Shown in pieces: positions 5,136-6,577 of a stretch of 6,577 nucleotides of DNA; the stretch's first letter is position 1, and each line of letters opens with the position of its first letter. The DNA is taken from NCBI GenBank assembly GCA_900555815.1, contig USMR01000047.1, positions 1-6,577 on the forward strand, written 5' to 3'. Both the position numbers and the translations under genes were made by a program. Under the pieces are notes generated by a model that was not told where the DNA came from, searched no databases, and worked only from the letters and a program-made list of their open reading frames with translations. This DNA is from an uncultured Collinsella sp. Its GTDB lineage: Bacteria > Actinomycetota > Coriobacteriia > Coriobacteriales > Coriobacteriaceae.

Positions 5136-5864
5136 CTACTCGCAGAGCGAAAGAGCGGCCTCGTCGGCAACGACAACGCAGTTGGTGTGCAGCTGCAGGA
5201 TCGAAGCCGGGCACTCGGGTGTAACCGGACCATAGCACATGTCATGCACAGCCTGAGCCTTGGCCTCGCCGTTGGCGACGACCAGGATCATGCGGGCATA
5301 CATGATGGTCTGGGTACCCATGGTGTAGGCCTGACGGGGAACATCGTCGATGCTGTCGAACAGGCGGCTGTTGGCCTGAATGGTGCTCTCGGTGAGGTCG
5401 ACGCAGTGCGTGCCCTTGGAGAAGTGGTCATCGGGCTCGTTGAAGCCGATGTGGCCGTTGTTGCCAATGCCGAGCAGCTGCAGATCCGGGTAACCGGCGG
5501 CGGCGACAATCTTGTCGTACTCAAAGCAGGCAGCGGCGGCGTCGGGGTTGGAGCCATCGGGCACATGCGTGTTGTTCAGGTCGATGTTGATGTGATCGAA
5601 GAAGTTCTCGCGCATGAAGTAGTGATAGCTCTGGGGATCGTCGTGCGAAAGGCCGCGATACTCGTCCAGGTTGTAGGTGCTGACCTCGGCAAAGTCGACG
5701 TCGCCCTTCTCGTACCAAGCAGCGAGCTGCTTGTAGGCACCGATCGGGGTGGAGCCGGTGGCAAGGCCCAGCACACAGTCGGGCTTGAGGATAACCTGGG
5801 CCGAGATGATATTAGCGGCCTTGCGGCTCATATCCTCGTAGTCTTTAGCTTTAATGATCTTCAT
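5136..5864 (-). CDS. nagB: Glucosamine-6-phosphate deaminase
   Basis: This cytoplasmic enzyme converts glucosamine-6-phosphate to fructose-6-phosphate and ammonia, the step that feeds amino sugars into glycolysis. The protein has 242 residues, the usual length of the shorter Gram-positive-type NagB. The phosphate-binding segment GLATGSTPIGAYKQL is at residues 33-47, TYNLDEYRGL at 63-72 carries the catalytic D67, and LLGIGNNGHIGFNEP at 130-144 supplies N136, H138 and E143. Asn at 136 replaces the Asp of E. coli NagB, as is common in the shorter enzymes. The ATG at 5864 is chosen because it starts the family's normal N terminus (MKIIKAKDYE) and has AAAGGA 6 nt upstream; the frame stays open further upstream but that translation is not NagB-like. 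A terminator follows it, and a PTS EIIA gene lies upstream on the same strand, consistent with amino-sugar use. Very confident. Confidence 0.97.
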   Translation of the reverse strand: MKIIKAKDYEDMSRKAANIISAQVILKPDCVLGLATGSTPIGAYKQLAAWYEKGDVDFAEVSTYNLDEYRGLSHDDPQSYHYFMRENFFDHINIDLNNTHVPDGSNPDAAAACFEYDKIVAAAGYPDLQLLGIGNNGHIGFNEPDDHFSKGTHCVDLTESTIQANSRLFDSIDDVPRQAYTMGTQTIMYARMILVVANGEAKAQAVHDMCYGPVTPECPASILQLHTNCVVVADEAALSLCE

Positions 5865-6061
5865 TACGCGTCCTTTCTCGTACAAGAGAGGCAAGGCTCC
5901 CTTACAAGCACTTGCCCGCGGCCCGCGTCGGCCGCAACCAACGTGTGCGGCCACCAGGGCGAGGTCGCGTAATGTATGTGTCTCGTGTCCAACCGCGTCG
6001 AGGCCCCTGCCCGTCCACGGTGACCCAAAGCTGTTTAGCCTCGGACAAATCCCATCTTGCC
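5865..6061 (-). other. nagB leader with GC-rich hairpins
   Basis: No gene is seen here. Read on the minus strand, the nagB leader contains a perfect 7-bp hairpin (GGCCGCA/TGCGGCC, 5930-5936 with 5946-5952, loop of 9), a short palindrome CAAG-CA-CTTG (5905-5914) and TCTC/GAGA flanking GTACAA close to the ribosome binding site. These could influence nagB translation, but I match none of them to a known riboswitch, and there is no U tract that would make a terminator. Confidence 0.4.
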
Positions 6062-6095
6062 ACGGAGGGCGTCCTCTTTCAAGGGCGCCCTCCGT
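6062..6095 (-). other. Strong hairpin between EIIA and nagB, lacking a U tract
   Basis: ACGGAGGGCG (6062-6071) pairs perfectly with 6086-6095, and four more pairs (6072-6075 with 6082-6085, one G·U) extend it to about 14 bp around a 6-nt loop. On the minus strand it is followed by GGCAAGATGG rather than by T residues. It could be a weak terminator after the EIIA gene, an RNA-stabilising or processing hairpin at the 5' end of the nagB transcript, or both. Confidence 0.6.
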
Positions 6096-6105
6096 AAACG
6101 TGTTT
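6096..6105. promoter_or_regulatory. Possible LacI-type operator-like palindrome
   Basis: AAACGTGTTT is an inverted repeat of AAAC/GTTT with a 2-bp spacer. It lies next to the -10-like TACAAT, overlapping the expected start point. It loosely resembles catabolite or LacI-family operators but departs from the cre consensus, so this is weak. Confidence 0.2.
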
Positions 6106-6107
6106 GA

Positions 6108-6113
6108 ATTGTA
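6108..6113 (-). promoter_or_regulatory. Candidate -10 box of nagB
   Basis: TACAAT on the minus strand matches the TATAAT consensus at five of six positions and lies in the AT-rich strip just after the EIIA stop codon. No acceptable -35 hexamer is seen 15-18 bp upstream. If real, nagB would have its own start near 6101 and a leader of about 237 nt that begins with the hairpin at 6062-6095. Confidence 0.3.
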
Positions 6114-6135
6114 GGCTAATGGCCACGTGCACTTG

Positions 6136-6577
6136 CTAGCGCTCGCGAGCAACGATGAGTTGGTCCATCTCTTCGACATGCACGCCAACGGAGCCCTTGA
6201 TGCTTGAGAACTCAACGGAGTTGCACACCAAGATGGGAACCGTCACATCGTAGCCCTCGGCAGCAATTGCCTCGCGATCGAACTCAATGAGTACATCACC
6301 CTTATGGACGATGTCACCCACTTGCGCATGTACGGTAAAGTGCTTGCCCTCGAGCTGAACAGTGTCCAAACCAACGTGGATGAGCACGTCCAAGCCATCG
6401 ACCGTGTTAAGCGCAACAGCGTGTCCCGTGGGAAAAATGGCCTCGACCTTGGCATCAGCCGGTGCAATCACACGCGTTCCGGTGGGCCGAATCGCCACGC
6501 CCTGGCCCAAAAGGCCGGTGGCAAACGTCTGATCGTTTACCTCGGAAAGCGGAATGACATCGCCCGAGATGGGAGCA
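6136..6577 (-). CDS. PTS glucose-family EIIA protein or C-terminal EIIA domain (5' end outside window)
   Basis: EIIA of the glucose/N-acetylglucosamine PTS family accepts phosphate from HPr on a histidine and passes it to EIIB during sugar uptake. The visible 146 residues begin with APISGDVIPLSEV, which matches the family's opening, and contain the helper histidine in GHAVAL (H52 of the visible part) and the phosphorylated histidine in LIHVGLDTV (H67). VHKGDVLIEFD at about 90-100 and the PILVCNS strand follow, and the C-terminal tail has normal length for this family. Only the N-terminal few residues, or a fused transporter portion, are missing. A stand-alone Crr-type EIIA and the C-terminal domain of a larger EII permease are both possible. 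The gene lies upstream of nagB on the same strand, which suits hexosamine or glucose uptake. No symbol is given because the architecture cannot be seen. Confidence 0.95.
   Translation of the reverse strand, partial: APISGDVIPLSEVNDQTFATGLLGQGVAIRPTGTRVIAPADAKVEAIFPTGHAVALNTVDGLDVLIHVGLDTVQLEGKHFTVHAQVGDIVHKGDVLIEFDREAIAAEGYDVTVPILVCNSVEFSSIKGSVGVHVEEMDQLIVARER

Noticed and set aside
5187..5972. 261-codon plus-strand frame antisense to nagB
   Set aside because: Val/Gly/Ala-rich mirror of nagB codons. nagB on the other strand has all catalytic motifs.
5865..6215. N-terminal extension of the nagB frame
   Set aside because: The frame stays open to 6215 and even overlaps the EIIA gene, but NagB proteins start at the MKII segment, which has its own ribosome binding site.

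Overview
The window looks like chromosomal DNA of a high-GC gut actinobacterium of the class Coriobacteriia, with Collinsella or a close relative as the best guess. This is inferred from the GC-rich coding sequence, the compact ~242-residue NagB type, and a 999-residue regulator that joins a MalT-like ATPase to a SARP/BTAD-type DNA-binding end. No 16S or other taxonomic marker is present, so the assignment is tentative.

Layout. Positions 1-249 hold no convincing gene. They contain a strong hairpin, an AT-rich possible -10 element, several further hairpins, and then a good intrinsic terminator (198-230) placed just upstream of the Shine-Dalgarno and GTG start of a class I SAM-dependent methyltransferase (250-1137, +). 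A 181-bp spacer leads to a small YhbY/CRS1-YhbY RNA-binding protein (1319-1618, +), which ends in a textbook terminator. That terminator's U tract contains the stop codon of the convergent gene, the large STAND-ATPase/BTAD regulator (1688-4687, -). Upstream of the regulator is a 448-bp spacer rich in short repeated CAAGY words. Next come the terminator and gene of glucosamine-6-phosphate deaminase nagB (5136-5864, -). A 271-bp structured spacer separates nagB from the C-terminal part of a glucose-family PTS EIIA protein or domain (6136-6577, -), which runs off the window edge.

How the genes fit together. EIIA and NagB are on the same strand and fit amino-sugar or hexose uptake followed by entry into glycolysis: PTS phosphorylation gives a hexosamine phosphate, and NagB converts GlcN6P to Fru6P plus ammonia. 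The large regulator is on the same strand downstream but is separated by a clear terminator and its own long leader, so it is probably a separate unit. Its target is unknown, and autoregulation is the most economical reading of the repeats. YhbY is a ribosome-assembly factor and the methyltransferase has no identified substrate.

Most of the window is ordinary metabolism and housekeeping. The parts that deserve a second look are non-coding: the possible attenuated leader (about 58-249), the CAAGY repeat field upstream of the regulator, and the hairpin-bearing nagB leader. Within genes, the base-composition switch inside the methyltransferase and the altered GxxG loop of YhbY are the notable oddities. 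I found no tRNA, rRNA, CRISPR array, insertion sequence or phage gene.
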